Part shown: positions 48,401 to 60,191 of the stretch, in pieces
How the letters are laid out: each line of letters opens with the position of its first letter
How positions within the stretch are numbered: the first letter of the stretch is position 1
Assembly (NCBI RefSeq): GCF_003369915.1
Contig: NC_046675.1
Span: 10,106,001-10,170,000, forward strand
Direction: 5' to 3'
DNA length: 64,000 bases
Source: Drosophila miranda
Taxonomy: Eukaryota; Arthropoda; Insecta; Diptera; Drosophilidae
Program-made: the position numbers and the translations under genes
The notes under the pieces: generated by a model
Seen by the model: only the letters and a program-made list of their open reading frames with translations
Told to the model about the DNA's origin: nothing
Databases searched by the model: none

Positions 48401-51374
48401 CAAGAAATACAATTTCGATATGATCTACCAGCTGGCCAGCGACCAGGAGACCCTCACCTGCTCCATCAACTGCCTCACCATGCACGGCGTCAGCTGCAAC
48501 ATCTCCGCCCGTGCCGTCACCAAGTGCGACAACTGCAGCCAGTTCAATACGCCGCAGTACCACCTGACCATGTCCGATGCCTCGATGCGCAACTTCTGTA
48601 CATATCAGTGCGTGATGCAGTTCCAGAATCAGTTCTCCCGCACACCCCTCACGCTCGACAGCGACACCCAGCCGAGCAGCAGCAGCAAATCGCAGCAGTC
48701 CTCGCCCTCGTCGTCCGCGTCCTCGGCCCTGCTGCGTGGCGGCAACAAAAACTCCACGGCACCCTTCCCCACGGGTCTGCCCAAGCGCGTTAAATTGAAG
48801 CTATCGGTAAGTGATCCTCGCCACAGTAAAAGTAATTTTGGTGCATTATTGATCTCTCTGCTTGCAGAACGCCAAAAACAATTCGATGCCCGCCAACAAG
48901 AAATCCATCGGAGGCACTGTGGTGCCAGTCATAGCCAATGTCACATCACTGGCCACGGAGAACGACGCGCGCGGTGCTATGCGGCGCAAGCGTGGTCGCA
49001 AGGTGGACTCTCCGCCGCCGCTGACCATGATTTCGGGGGGGACCCAAGGGTCATCCCAAATAGGCGTAATGGGCCGTGGGCGTCCGCGCAAGCACGTGGA
49101 CTATGGGACGCGCTCACCGTCGCCGGGATTGGCCAGCACCTCAACGGGGGGGCTGATTGCTGGACGACGAAACACGGCCACAGGCAGCAGCCTCGATTTC
49201 TCGGCGCCCATCACGGAGACGAAGATTATAACGGTGCCGCCGTACCCGAAGGCCGTGCGCAATGTGAACATCAGCTGCAAACCCATGATGGTGTCCACGG
49301 GCGAGCAGTGCAAGCCGTCGGTGCGCGATTGCGCCACGCAGACGGACAAGGACTATTCGAATAAGGTGTTGATTCCAGTGCCAGTGCCGATATTTGTGCC
49401 ACAGCCCATGTACATGTACTCGGCACCGTTTCCCGTGCCGGTGCCCATTCCGCTGCCCATACCCGTGCCGATCTTCATACCCACCACTCGCAACACCGCC
49501 CAGGGCATACTGAAGGAGATCAAGAAGATCCAGGACAAGATGCCCGAAGATCCGCTCGAGGCGGAGCTGCTCATGATGGCCGAAATGGTGGCCGAGGAGA
49601 AGCACGACTCGGACTCCGATTCGGACAATGAAATCAAGCCGGATCCGGGCCTGGTCAACCTGCAGTACCAGAACAGTCTCGAGTCCGTCAATCAACAGCA
49701 GCAGCAGCAGGTCGTTGATGTCAGCGGCGCCAGTCACAATCCCTATGGCGACGACATGCTCCAGATAGCCCTTAAAATGGCCACGGCCGACTACGACAAT
49801 CATCATCAGTCGTCAACGGTGGACCTGGAGTCGTCGATGACGGCCAACACGATCCCCACACCCCCCATGGGACACGACGCAATGGGACAAATGGGTGTCC
49901 ACCATTTGGATCAGCAGCACCATATGCTGGATGCTTCAAGCCGGTAAGACAAAACAGATTAGCCAATCCCCAGAGCAAAAGTATAACTGAATTGTTATCC
50001 TGTTTCAGTTCTCCCCGTGGCCGCAAGCGAGGCGGTGGCTCTGTCATGGACTCACCTAATCGGAACAGCCGATCGCCGGTGAAGAGGCCGCGTGGCAACG
50101 AAATGGATCACTCGGCCCTGCAGTTGCAGTCACAGCAAGCCCAGCAGCCGCAGGAGAAGCCCGATGCCCAGATGTTCCTCAAGTACACGTTCGGCGTGAA
50201 TGCGTGGAAGCAGTGGGTGATGACCAAGAATGCGGATATCGAGAAGAGTTCGATGCGCAGGCGGCCCTTCAAAACGGAACTGCTGCAAATGACTGCCGAC
50301 GAGCTGAACTACTCCCTCTGTCTCTTTGTGAAGGAGGTGCGCAAGCCGAATGGCACGGAATATGCGCCCGATACAATCTATTATCTTGTTTTGGGTAAGT
50401 ACATCGCTCCACTCCCTCGATAGTGCCTGATGTTCTCGCTCTATAACCCTTAAACGCTTTGATCTTGCAGGAATCCAGCAATATTTATATGTCAATGGAC
50501 GTATCGACAACATATTTTACGATGCATATTATGAACGATTCACGGATTGCCTGGATGAGGTGGCCCGCAAGTTCTCTGTACTCTACAACGATTCCCGTAA
50601 GTCGCTGTAGAAAATGTGTATTCAGTTTCAGAGTAATTGCATCCTCCTCCTTTTACAGAATATATTGTTACTCGTGTGGAGGAAGAGCATCTGTGGGAGT
50701 GCAAACAATTGGGAGCCCATTCCCCGCACGTGCTGCTCAGCACACTTATGTTTTTCAACACAAAGCACTTTAATCTGACGGTAAGCCCAGTGCCTATTTT
50801 GAATATTTGATTTATTGTAATACTTGGGATGTTTTTAGACCGTGGAGGAGCACATGCAGTTATCCTTCTCGCACATCATGAAGCACTGGAAGCGCTCATC
50901 GCAGAATTCGAAAGTTCCTGGATCACGAAATGTGCTCTTACGTTTTTATCCACCGCAGGCGGGCTTGGGTAAGTCATAGCTTGAATTAGGTCATTACCGT
51001 AATGATTGCTAATAATTTCACATACTAGATGCTAATCCCCGGAAGAAGAAGGTATACGAGCAGCAGGAGAACGAGGAGAATCCCCTGCGCTGTCCCGTCC
51101 GTCTTTACGAATTTTATCTATCTAAATGGTAAGTGGATTATGATACAATCCTCGATGATTGGGTTGATCCTAATTATGTATTCTCTGCTCTTTTTGCAGT
51201 CCGGAGAGCGTAAAGACACGCAACGATGTATTCTATCTACAGCCCGAGCGTTCCTGTGTGCCCGACTCGCCCGTTTGGTACTCAACGCAGGCTCTCGGCC
51301 AGGACGCCCTGCAGCGGATGCTGCATCGCGTGAAAATGGTCAAGGAGATCAACATAGCGCTATTGACTACTTAA
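45491..51374 (+). CDS. woc: Without children (Woc), MYM-type zinc-finger protein
   Basis: Eleven exons: 45491-46439, 46505-46777, 46843-46899, 46984-48806, 48868-49943, 50009-50394, 50471-50596, 50659-50780, 50839-50968, 51029-51128 and 51200-51374. All borders are GT..AG and the frame closes, giving 1,738 residues (about 1,690 in D. melanogaster as I recall). Residues 1-430 are strongly acidic. About 470-980 hold a chain of eight or nine MYM-type fingers (for example [48 protein letters not shown]). A basic AT-hook-like RKRGRK and GRGRPRK follow near 1060-1090, then a Pro-Val repeat. The C-terminus from about 1448 matches the domain shared with ZMYM2/3/4 and QRICH1. Woc is a chromatin factor that binds telomeres and many promoters, prevents telomere fusion and is needed for ecdysteroid production. 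Confidence 0.95.
50170..51374 (+). other. woc: Crypton-recombinase-related C-terminal domain of Woc
   Basis: The last six exons encode [20 protein letters not shown], then [20 protein letters not shown], then [18 protein letters not shown], and end in [16 protein letters not shown]. This layout is known from ZMYM2/3/4 and QRICH1 (DUF3504), which are held to derive from the tyrosine recombinase of Crypton DNA transposons. I do not see an intact recombinase catalytic set, so the domain is expected to bind DNA or protein and not to cut. Confidence 0.6.
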
Positions 51375-53044
51375 TGTTTAGTTGACCAGCAGATACGACG
51401 AATCAGATATAGATATCAATGTGTATGTGCAAGGAATATTGCCCTTCAAACGAGGCCTGAATCGGAGGAATACTTTTCAGCTTCGTGCTTAGCACGAGCT
51501 TGTTTGCGGGCAACACCAATTAGAGATAAACGACGGGAGCGATATAGAGAAAGAGGATGATGAGTGGCCTAGGCTAGGCCCTTCCCTCCTTGGAAGATCG
51601 AAAGTGCTATACTATAAATTCTGTTTTAAGTTTAGATTTACTTTTAACTTGATTCTTTCTTGATTTATATTAATTTCGGACAGCGTCGAGAGAGGGCGAA
51701 TAAGGATAAGGAGTGGAGTTGTGTAAATTTTAAACGATAACCAAGTCCCATCCTAATCTCACTTGAAGTACATAATACGAGAGTAATGCACCAACAATTC
51801 ATGGACGCAAAGACACAGACACGCAACAATTTCATTAGTTTTAGGTTCTCTGAAGACAGAAAGCACACACCACACATTTTTAGTCATTAATTAGATTGTG
51901 TTTAGCATTAAGCAGAGCAGTAAAAAGCAAGGAAGTACAGTACGCATGATGCGCAACCGTCGTATGAGGAGTGGGAATAATAGCTATCCAGCCGGATAGC
52001 CAGACCCTAGCCCCACCCCTACCCTACCTAGCCCCTAGTAGCACTAGCCCTTCAATTTTAAGAGTGCATGTATGTATGTACATAAACATAAACATAGACC
52101 CACAAACGACTATAAATATGATACAAAACAGTAACAATTAGCCGCTTAGCTGTTGTTTGTAAGTGTTTACTTGTAAAATGCTGTACTCCTTCTCCTTAAT
52201 TGCAACATTCATATACGAAAATACATACATACTTTGAAATGAAACGAAATGAAGGGAAACGTGGGCCTAACAAGAAAATGGATGCCACTCCGCTAACACT
52301 CAGCGTTTGAAAATAACCAGGAGGACCTACTTACAGGTCCAGCGAAAAGAAGCGAAAACTGATGATGCCGCAACACTGTAATTTTTTTAGAATTTAGTAG
52401 AGTCGCAGCAGCAGACAGAAGCAAGGGGTTTTTTTCAGAATATTATTGTTTTTTACAACATATATTTATAATAAATAATATTAAATGCCAACACAAAAAG
52501 AGAAAACGGGGTATTAAACATAAAAAATATTTCTGTAGGGATGCAGGGTATTAAACAACCCCGAACACTTGAAACATATGTACTTACAAAGCGAATTATA
52601 TTTACTTTTCGTTTCTTGTGGCTGGCTGCTGCTGCGACTTCTCATACAATTTTCATTTGAACAGTTTGGAGCATAACTCTTGCCACTTTTGGCCAGTAAG
52701 TTTTTCCAACAATGCTGATAATTGGTAGATGGATGCCACAAGTGGGCGGTCGTAATTTATTCATACAAAAAGTGAATGCGATTCTCTATTCCGTTGTAAT
52801 ACATGTGAATCTTGAATCGGATTTAGGTTGGATTGGGATTAGGCCACTCTTCGGGGCCCTTCGGCTAGCGTATACAAAACAGATGGATCTAATAGTATAT
52901 ATATATATATTTTAAAGATAAGATATCTTCGCTTGGTCATGCTCTCTGTTTCTGTGTCGTGAGGATGAGGCTCTTTGTTTTCTTGTCTTTTTTTTTGTAG
53001 TATCAACACTGCTGCCGCCGCTTTTAGATCAGCGTCTGTTCCGT
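51375..53044. other. 3' UTRs of woc and TfIIA-L, convergent
   Basis: No coding exon. AATAAA at 52470-52475 could end woc after an 1.1-kb 3' UTR. TTTATT at 52756-52761 (AATAAA on the minus strand) could end TfIIA-L. The transcripts would then stop about 250 bp apart without overlap. Confidence 0.5.
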
Positions 53045-55450
53045 TTACCACTCGGCGTCTCCGTTGGATTTCTGAAACACGTAGTCCTTGCCCCGCATGT
53101 TCATGATGCCATCTTTGAGATAGAATTTCCATTTGTTGCGGGACCGAGTGATCTAGGAGGAAGGAGGAGAATATTTATAAGAATTATGATTACCGATCAA
53201 AAGTCCTCAAAAGCCCCATACCTTGTCGTACTGGCAAACGATGACGTTGTCTGTGTCGAACGTTTCTGTAGAGTCCTCATCGGTGACATCGTCCTCGCTG
53301 TTGAGCGGCTCCTCCTCGGCGGCATCCTCGTGCTCCACATCCTCATCATCGTCCTTGTCCAGATCATCGTCATCATCGTTGTCGATGTTGTCGTCACTCT
53401 CCTCGCTCTCATCCTCATCGGACGAGTCCAGAGCGCCATCCAGCTGCTTCGAAGCACCCATATTTTCTAGTAGTTATATCACAGGATTAGCACTAGCTTT
53501 GGATTGGATGGGATTGGTCGAACCGATACTTACTCTGGATATTGGCACTGGTGAGGGCCGCATTCACGTGTTGCTGCAGCACTGATGAGGCCAGTGTGGT
53601 GGGCAACGTCATGATGGATGAAATCAGATGGGCTGTAAGTATTTGGGTGAGCTGATTCTCCTGCAGAGCCGATGCGGGCACTTGTATGGTGAGAACACGA
53701 GATTCCGAGCTGCCCGAACCGGCCGTCGAGGGCAGTGTAATCTAAAAGATTAAACCGAACCATAAGTGGGAGGACACCCAAACAGCAGACATCGATCTCA
53801 CATTTACAGGCATTATGCGGTTGGGGTCCAGCGATGCCACAATTGGAATGGGTGTCTGACCACCACCGGATGCTTGCTGTCTCTGCGGCATGGATCCCCC
53901 TGATGTGGGATGCAGTGGCGGCGGATTCTGTGAAGTGACTTCCTGTTTGATGGGCATCTGTCCGTTCTTCAGTCCACTCCCAGCAGCAGAAGCACCAGCA
54001 ACGGGCGACTTTGCCGCCATCGCCGCCGTCGAGGAGCTGCTCTGTGAAGTGGCTGCGGCGGCCTTCTTGGCCTTGGCATTGGCAGCCTGAAAGTGTTTCG
54101 AGTTCGATGATTAGTGGGGTGTGTTCTGTGGGGGAGACTCTGACTGGCAGACAAAAGGCATTTAGCATTACCTTGGTGCTCTGCAGTTGAGGCATGTGCG
54201 AATGCGTGTGGGTGTAGATAGATACGAAAGATGTGTGTGGCGTGGCATGTAGTGGGGGGTGCGTTCATGATGATGATGATGGTGGGGGCAGCAGGTAAGA
54301 AAAGCAGCACAGTCGATGGCAGTGTCGATGTCGCATTGTTGTTGTTTGAGGACATAGGGAAGATAAAGCAAGAGAGATCTTAGTGTTGAAATCTCTCCCC
54401 AGATTACAGCAAATGACACACACAACATTAATTAACATACAGTACACATACGAACGAATATGTCTGGAATGGACGCACGGATCAACATCGAAGGTGGGGA
54501 GGCAACGATCACACACCTTGCTTACCTTTGGATTGTTGGCCACTATCGGCGGCGGATGGGAGCCCTCGCTCGGGTCCGGTGTCAATTCAACGGCCTTACT
54601 TGCCAGCAGCTTGTTGCGCCAAATCTGCTTCATCTCCTGCAGAACCTGCTCGTCAACGCCCTCGTCCAGGAAGGCATCCCTCACATTTGTGATGACATCC
54701 TCGATCACGGCATGATAGACCTTCAGCTTTGGATGGGAGAGGGAGTGGAGTGGAGTGGCAATGCCAATGCATATTAAATTAAATTCTCAATACATAAGCA
54801 ATTATTTAAATGCACACACACACACACACCCAGGCCAGGCAGTCGAACCTTTATATTTTATATGTTTTCGTACCGGTATCGCAGAGGAGCATTGTACTGA
54901 CGGTATTTATTATTTTTGCCACATTCGTGCACCGCTTTATAGACAAACATACGCAAGTTGTAGTACCTTATCAGGGCGATAAGAGGCGGCCGCCCCACTA
55001 CGATAGTGTGGCAGGAGAAGAATGATTGTGTGTTGTTCTTTGAGGGGTTCTTCGATATGTGCCAAAACCCATAGGAAACACCCACGCCTTCTTTCCGTGG
55101 GCGTGTAATGGAGCGCCTAAAAAAGTGCAAGGCACCGACACCTACACCTACCTACACATACAGAAAACTAACACAAGCACGCACACAGACATGGTGTCGC
55201 CATGCCATACTATTGCAATGGCACTGCGGTGCATTAACGGATCGTCGTGCTCTTGCTCGGGAGAAAACTTTCACTTTCTTGGGGAGGGAGGTGGCTCCCC
55301 AATCCTCCTTGCTGCTTTCCTTCCATATGGCGGCACCTAAATTCGAGTGGGCGCCCCAAAGGGTCTGCCGATAAGAATTCCCCCCAGATGTACTGGCACA
55401 GTTATCCTTCCACGCTGCCCACTCACCACTGAGGTTTGGCATAAAGCCAT
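53045..55450 (-). CDS. TfIIA-L: TFIIA large subunit (alpha/beta precursor)
   Basis: Seven minus-strand exons: 55427-55450, 54526-54726, 54172-54180 (9 nt), 53802-54086, 53534-53741, 53222-53466 and 53045-53152. The product is 359 residues (366 in D. melanogaster as I recall). TFIIA stabilises TBP on the TATA box; the precursor is cut by Taspase 1 into alpha and beta. N-terminal MALCQTSVLKVYHAVIEDVI through IWRNKLLASKAVEL forms the four-helix bundle with the small subunit. The middle is an Ala/Ser/Gln linker with PNRIMPVNITLPS. A QLDGALDSSDE segment resembles the Taspase 1 site region and is followed by a long acidic tract. The C-terminal VIVCQYDKITRSRNKWKFYL and KDGIMNMRGKDYVFQ form the beta-barrel that contacts TBP and DNA. 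The third exon, AGCACCAAG, adds Ser-Thr-Lys without shifting frame. Confidence 0.95.
54181..54525 (-). other. TfIIA-L: Intron of TfIIA-L
   Basis: Lies between exon 2 and the 9-nt exon 3. It contains ATG/CAT repeats near 54268-54285 and no other exon signal. Confidence 0.7.
54727..55426 (-). other. TfIIA-L: First intron of TfIIA-L
   Basis: A 700-bp intron separates the 24-nt first coding exon from exon 2. It holds a CA repeat at 54813-54829 and tetranucleotide words near 55135-55160. Small open frames here are not believed. Confidence 0.7.
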
Positions 55451-55567
55451 CTGGACCTTTTTCTCCGCCAGCTTGATTCTGTTCTCTCGATTTTAGTACG
55501 CAAATTATCTTTAAATGAATAATAAATTAGCAGAAAAATTAAAACGATGCGTCCGAGAAAGAGTGGT

Positions 55568-55611
55568 TGTGTGACCAGATGTGCCACAACGCGCACTGTA
55601 AAATACTGAAA
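55568..55611. promoter_or_regulatory. Divergent promoter motifs between TfIIA-L and pll
   Basis: TGTGTGACCA at 55568-55577 is a reversed motif 1 (TGGTCACACA), and AAAATACTGAAA at 55600-55611 is a reversed motif 6, with a second AAAATACT word after it. Their orientation and distance suit the TfIIA-L start, 120-160 bp from its ATG. pll, 475 bp away from the TfIIA-L ATG, may share the region. Confidence 0.55.
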
Positions 55612-55924
55612 AATACTTTAAAAAAACAGGTGGGTTCCACGAGAAACAGCAACGAAAACGAAACACAATTTTCAGTTATACCGGCGATAAACATCTTATT
55701 TTTGCGATCTAATCCAGAATGTTCGTTTGCGTCATGTTCGGTGCATCTGATACTATCGGAAGTGTTATCGATCGTTTTTCCTATCGCCAAGAGTTTGTTT
55801 TTAATCGACTCCCGCCCCCTTTACTGTGCAACAGGTTATCCCGGAATTTCCCCCGTTTGGATCGTTCGGGTGCAACCCACTCTTGCATGAATCAGCGACG
55901 GCCACTTATCCCGCCCACAAGTGC

Positions 55925-57554
55925 ATGATGAGCGGCTCAGAGACCGCCGAGGCCCAGGGAACTGCCAACAGGACCAGATCCAGATCGCACCAAGACGACA
56001 CTCTGCTGATTAGGCTTTTGCCAGTGATTGCGCGTCATCAGCTTTGCGTCCACCTGGACTCCCTGGATGTGTGGCAGCAGTTGGCCACGGCTGTCAAGCT
56101 CTACCCGGAGCAGGTGGAGCAGATAAGACACCAGAAAGACCGCGGCCGTTCCCCAGCAAACGAGTTCATGAATATATGGGGGGGCCAGTATAATCACACA
56201 GTCCAGAGCCTGTTTGCTCTGTTCAAAAAGTGAGTGCAGATCCGATTGGGAGAAAGTTATAATAAGTCCCACCCCTCGTCCTCTCCAGGCTGAAGCTGCA
56301 CCACGCCATGCGGATGATCAAGGACTACGTGAACGAGGACCTGCACAAGTACATTCCCAGGAGCGTGCCCACCATCAGCGACCTGCGTGCCCCGCCCGAT
56401 TCAAATTCGAAAATAGACAATGGCCCGCCCTTTCCCTCCTCCTCGGGCGTCAGCAACTCGAACAACAACCGCACGACGACGACGATGAGCGAAGAGATTC
56501 CCAGTTTAGAATCTCTGGGAAACATCCACATCAGCACCGTGCAGCGGGCGGCCGAGTCCCTGCTGAAGATCGACTACTCGGAGCTGGAGCGTGCCACGGA
56601 CAGCTGGTGTCCGGAGAACCGCCTCGGCCAGGGCGGATTCGGGGAGGTCTACAAGGGCGAGTGGAAGCAGCTGGACGTGGCCATCAAGGTGATGAACTAC
56701 CGCAGCCCCAACATCGACAAAAACCAGGTGGAGCTGCAGCAGAGCTACAACGAGCTCAAGTACCTGAACACCATTCGGCATGACAACATCCTGGCTCTCT
56801 ACGGCTACAGCATCAATGGCGACAAGCCCTGCCTGGTCTATCAGCTGATGAAGGGCGGCTCGCTGGAGAACCGTCTGCGGGCGCACAAGTCGCAGCAACC
56901 GCTACCGGCGCTGACGTGGATGCAGCGTTTCAGCATTTGCCATGGCACGGCCAAGTAAGTGAATGAGTTTCGTTTCCCCGAACTACAGTTGATTGAATCC
57001 TCCTTTCTATTGCTCCCCATAGAGGCATCTACTTTCTGCATACGGCCCGCAGCACTCCCCTCATCCATGGTGATATTAAGCCCGCAAACATTCTGCTGGA
57101 TCAGTGCCTGCAGCCAAAGATCGGGGACTTTGGGTTGGCCCGCGAGGGACCCAAGTCGATAAATGCTGTGATGCAGGTGAAGAAGGTGTTTGGCACCAGG
57201 ATTTACCTTCCGCCGGAGTTCCGCAACTCCAAACAGCTCAGCACGGGCGTGGACGTGTATAGTTTCGGGATTGTGCTGCTGGAGGTGTTCACCGGGCGCC
57301 AGGTGACGGATCGCCTGCCCAAAAACGAGCAGCATCAGGATCTGCTGCACTATGTCAAGCAGAATTGGGCCCAGTCGCAGCAGAATCGCCTGGAACTGCT
57401 CGACAAGCACATACCCAAGCCGGTCGGCGATGAGCTGGACATGTGCCTGTGCGCCATCGAGGCTGGCCTCCAATGCACGGCCCTCGAGACGCAGGACAGG
57501 CCCTCAATGAACGGTGTCCTGAATAGATTCAAGCCATTCCGCATTGACTTTTGA
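55925..57554 (+). CDS. pll: Pelle, Toll-pathway IRAK-type kinase
   Basis: Three exons, 55925-56229, 56289-56954 and 57023-57554, joined in phase 2, give 500 residues (501 in D. melanogaster). Pelle is the Ser/Thr kinase recruited through Tube and Myd88 to activated Toll; it leads to loss of Cactus and nuclear entry of Dorsal and Dif. The N-terminal death domain covers about 25-130 (LLIRLLPVIARHQLCVHLDS, WGGQYNHTVQSLFALFKKLK). A Ser/Asn-rich linker follows with PPFPSSSGVSNSNNNRT. The kinase domain runs from about 202 to 490 with intact landmarks: glycine loop GQGGFGEVY, lysine in VAIKVM, catalytic HGDIKPANIL, DFG, and FGTRIYLPPEF in the activation segment. Two ATGs stand in tandem (55925 and 55928); the second gives the MSG start known in D. 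melanogaster. Confidence 0.96.
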
Positions 57555-57873
57555 CCATTCATACATATAGTTTATTTACTAGATCTAAGATCTGAACTGT
57601 GCCTAAAGCCACTATATTTTTACTCCTATATTATAATATAATCGTTTTTTACGTTGATTCTAGCGTCATTTTTGGTTACATCTTCGACCATTTAAATTTT
57701 AGCAACACATCACAAAATACTCAAAGTAGTTTTTATTTTTATTTGTGAGGAGCTCCGGCCAGGTCCATCATCGACAGAGACCTCATTTACCTTTTTACAT
57801 TAGTAGTTTTAGCCCCAGAAATTTTCCATTCTAATCAAGTTCGGACAGACCGAAGTTTCGAGCCATTCGAGAG
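57555..57873. other. pll 3' UTR and TTLL6B promoter
   Basis: The 319-bp gap is AT-rich. It holds the 3' end of pll and the 5' UTR of the next gene on the same strand. No core-promoter motif was recognised. Confidence 0.5.
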
Positions 57874-60191
57874 ATGAATTTGAAAAATTCCAAGTTTTAC
57901 AAACGCATCCAGGAGTTGCGACGCTTTTCGAAGGAGAAGATTCGTAAGGACCGAGAGCAGCGCACCAGCGCTCGGCTGGACATGGCCCTCAGCGAGCAAC
58001 GTCCCCGCCATGAGTCTGACCTCGAGTGGTCCAGTTCCCCCCGCCGTCGTTCCAAGAAGACCAAGGGCAAGAAGAAGGCGGCCTCCCGTCTGTCAGGTGG
58101 CAAGGACACGCACTGCTCTAGCCCCGTAGGCGACGAGATTCCGCCGGAGGCTGGGATCCAGAGCTACATCCAGCTGAACGACAAGTGCTATCGGCTGGCC
58201 TGCGCTAGGCAGGTGCCTGTCAAATCCTCGCGAGATGATGACCGCTCCATTAGCGAGTCCAAAAGCGCCATTTGCGTGTCCAACTCACGCTACGCGATGA
58301 TCGGCAGGATATCCAAGACCCTCGGATACAAGCTGGTCAAGGAGACCAAACTGTGGAACATTCTCTGGTCGGACTCGTTCCCCAGCGTAGAGCTCTTCAA
58401 GAACATGAAGCGCTTTCAGCAGATCAACCACTTTCCCGGCATGATCGAGATTTGTCGCAAGGATCTGCTCTCGCGCAACCTCAACCGCATGTTCAAGGTG
58501 TATCCACACGACTACAAGATCTTCCCCAAAACCTGGATGCTGCCAGCGGAGTAAGTGAAGGTATATTCTTCCCCGTTCGATCATTAAGTGTCCCCCATTC
58601 TGTCCAGCTATGGGGATGCCATGAACTATGCTCTGACCCACAAGCGGACGTTCATTTTAAAGCCGGACTCGGGAGCCCAGGGACGCGGCATCTGGCTGAC
58701 CAACGATCTGAAGACCATCGGGGCCAACGAGCGGCTCATCTGCCAGACCTACGTCCACCGAGTGGGTAACCATTCGACTCTAGATCGGCCGCATGCTTAA
58801 CCCATACCATAACCATTCCAACAGCCCCTTCTCATCGATGGCTACAAGTTCGATCTGCGGGTCTATACACTCATTACATCGGTGGATCCGCTGCGTATCT
58901 TCGTGTACAACGAGGGCCTGGCCCGGTTCGCCACGAACAAGTACGTGGAGCCCACGCCGGGCAACTCCCACGACCTGTTCATGCACCTCACGAACTATTC
59001 GGTGAACAAAAGGAACTCCCACTACGAGCTGTGCGACAACGACGACTGCGGCAGCAAGCGGAAGCTGAGCGCCATCAACAACTGGATGCGCAGGCACAAC
59101 TACGATGTGGAGGAGTTCTGGACGAACGTTGACGATGTGATCATCAAGACGGTGCTCAGTGCCTGGCCCGTGCTAAAGCACAACTACCACGCCTGCTTCC
59201 CGGGCCACGACAAGATCCAGGCCTGCTTCGAGATACTCGGATTCGACATTCTGGTGGACTGGAAGCTGAAGCCCTACATCCTGGAGGTCAATCACTCGCC
59301 CAGCTTCCACACCAACGAGCAGGTGGATCGCGAAGTCAAGCGTCCTCTCATCCGGGACACCCTCAATCTGGTCAGCGCTGTGCTGGCGGACAAGAAGCAG
59401 ATCATGCGCGAGGATCGCAAGCGTGTCAAGCAGCGCCTCCTCAAGGCCAAGGGCGAGACGTAAGAAATCCATTTGTTCCAGTGACCCTTCCATCATATTA
59501 CTCCTGCCATCCATACAGATTGCAGCGTCCCCGTGTCTGCAGTGGATCCACAAAGACAGAATGCAGCCCGAAAAAGGTTGAGCCCGAGGAGGACCAGGAC
59601 CCGCTGGCCCAACAAGTCGCCTGGGAGGACAGTCACATGGGAAACTTTCGCAGGATCATGCCTCCGCCCGACGGCACCAAGGCCGAGTACTACAGCCAGT
59701 TCTATGGCCAGACCAATCAGGTGTCCATCTTCGCCGAGACGGCGGCCAGCAAGAAGCGGGAGGATCTTGCCCGCAAGATGCGCCTCCAGATCGAGGAGAA
59801 GAAGGCCAAGCAGGACCAGATGCTGCATGGACGCAACAAGACCGACAAGCGCAAGCGTCAGCTCGTCATCCTGCCGCGAGCTGTGCGCGAGAAAAACCGC
59901 GTCCAGCTCTACCGCCTGCAGGAGCACTGGGTGCCGGGCTTCATCTCCGAGGCGGAGGAACGGCTGCGCCACACCTGGCTCCAAATGCGCACTGAAGCGA
60001 TCAAGACGCTGCGGATCACCGAGAATGTAAGTAAACATCTTTACTTTCCTCTGTCCTTATATTTCCGATCCTTTCCTTAGGTCTATGCCACGCTGTACGA
60101 GGCGGGCAACCTGACCAACACGGACATGGTCGTTTTTCCGCATCTGTACCAGCATCTACAGAACGGCTTTGACATCAAGCAGCACACATGA
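57874..60191 (+). CDS. TTLL6B: Tubulin tyrosine ligase-like polyglutamylase
   Basis: Five exons, 57874-58550, 58608-58761, 58825-59459, 59519-60026 and 60081-60191, give 694 residues. TTLL enzymes of the TTLL6 group add glutamate side chains to tubulin tails in axonemes and other stable microtubules. A basic N-terminus (residues 1-75) precedes the TTL domain at about 130-500: LWNILWSDSF, FQQINHFPGM, IFPKTWMLPA, then ATP-grasp motifs FILKPDSGAQGRGIWL, PLLIDGYKFDLRVY, RIFVYNEGLARFATNKYVEP, HLTNYSVNK and the metal-binding end DWKLKPYILEVNHSPSF. A basic extension (AREDRKRVKQRLLKAKGE type) that could be the microtubule-binding region follows. Intron 2 uses an atypical GTGGGT donor, forced by frame. 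I believe this is CG5987/TTLL6B, known to lie beside pll. Confidence 0.9.

Noticed and set aside
47493-48563. 356-codon minus-strand open frame inside woc
   Set aside because: Antisense shadow of the MYM-finger exon, with composition explained by the reverse complement of Cys/Lys codons.
46080-49364. 1,094-codon plus-strand open frame in the woc region
   Set aside because: Its first part runs through woc exons 1-3 and introns in the wrong frame, and only the middle coincides with exon 4. The spliced eleven-exon model closes in frame and matches Woc.
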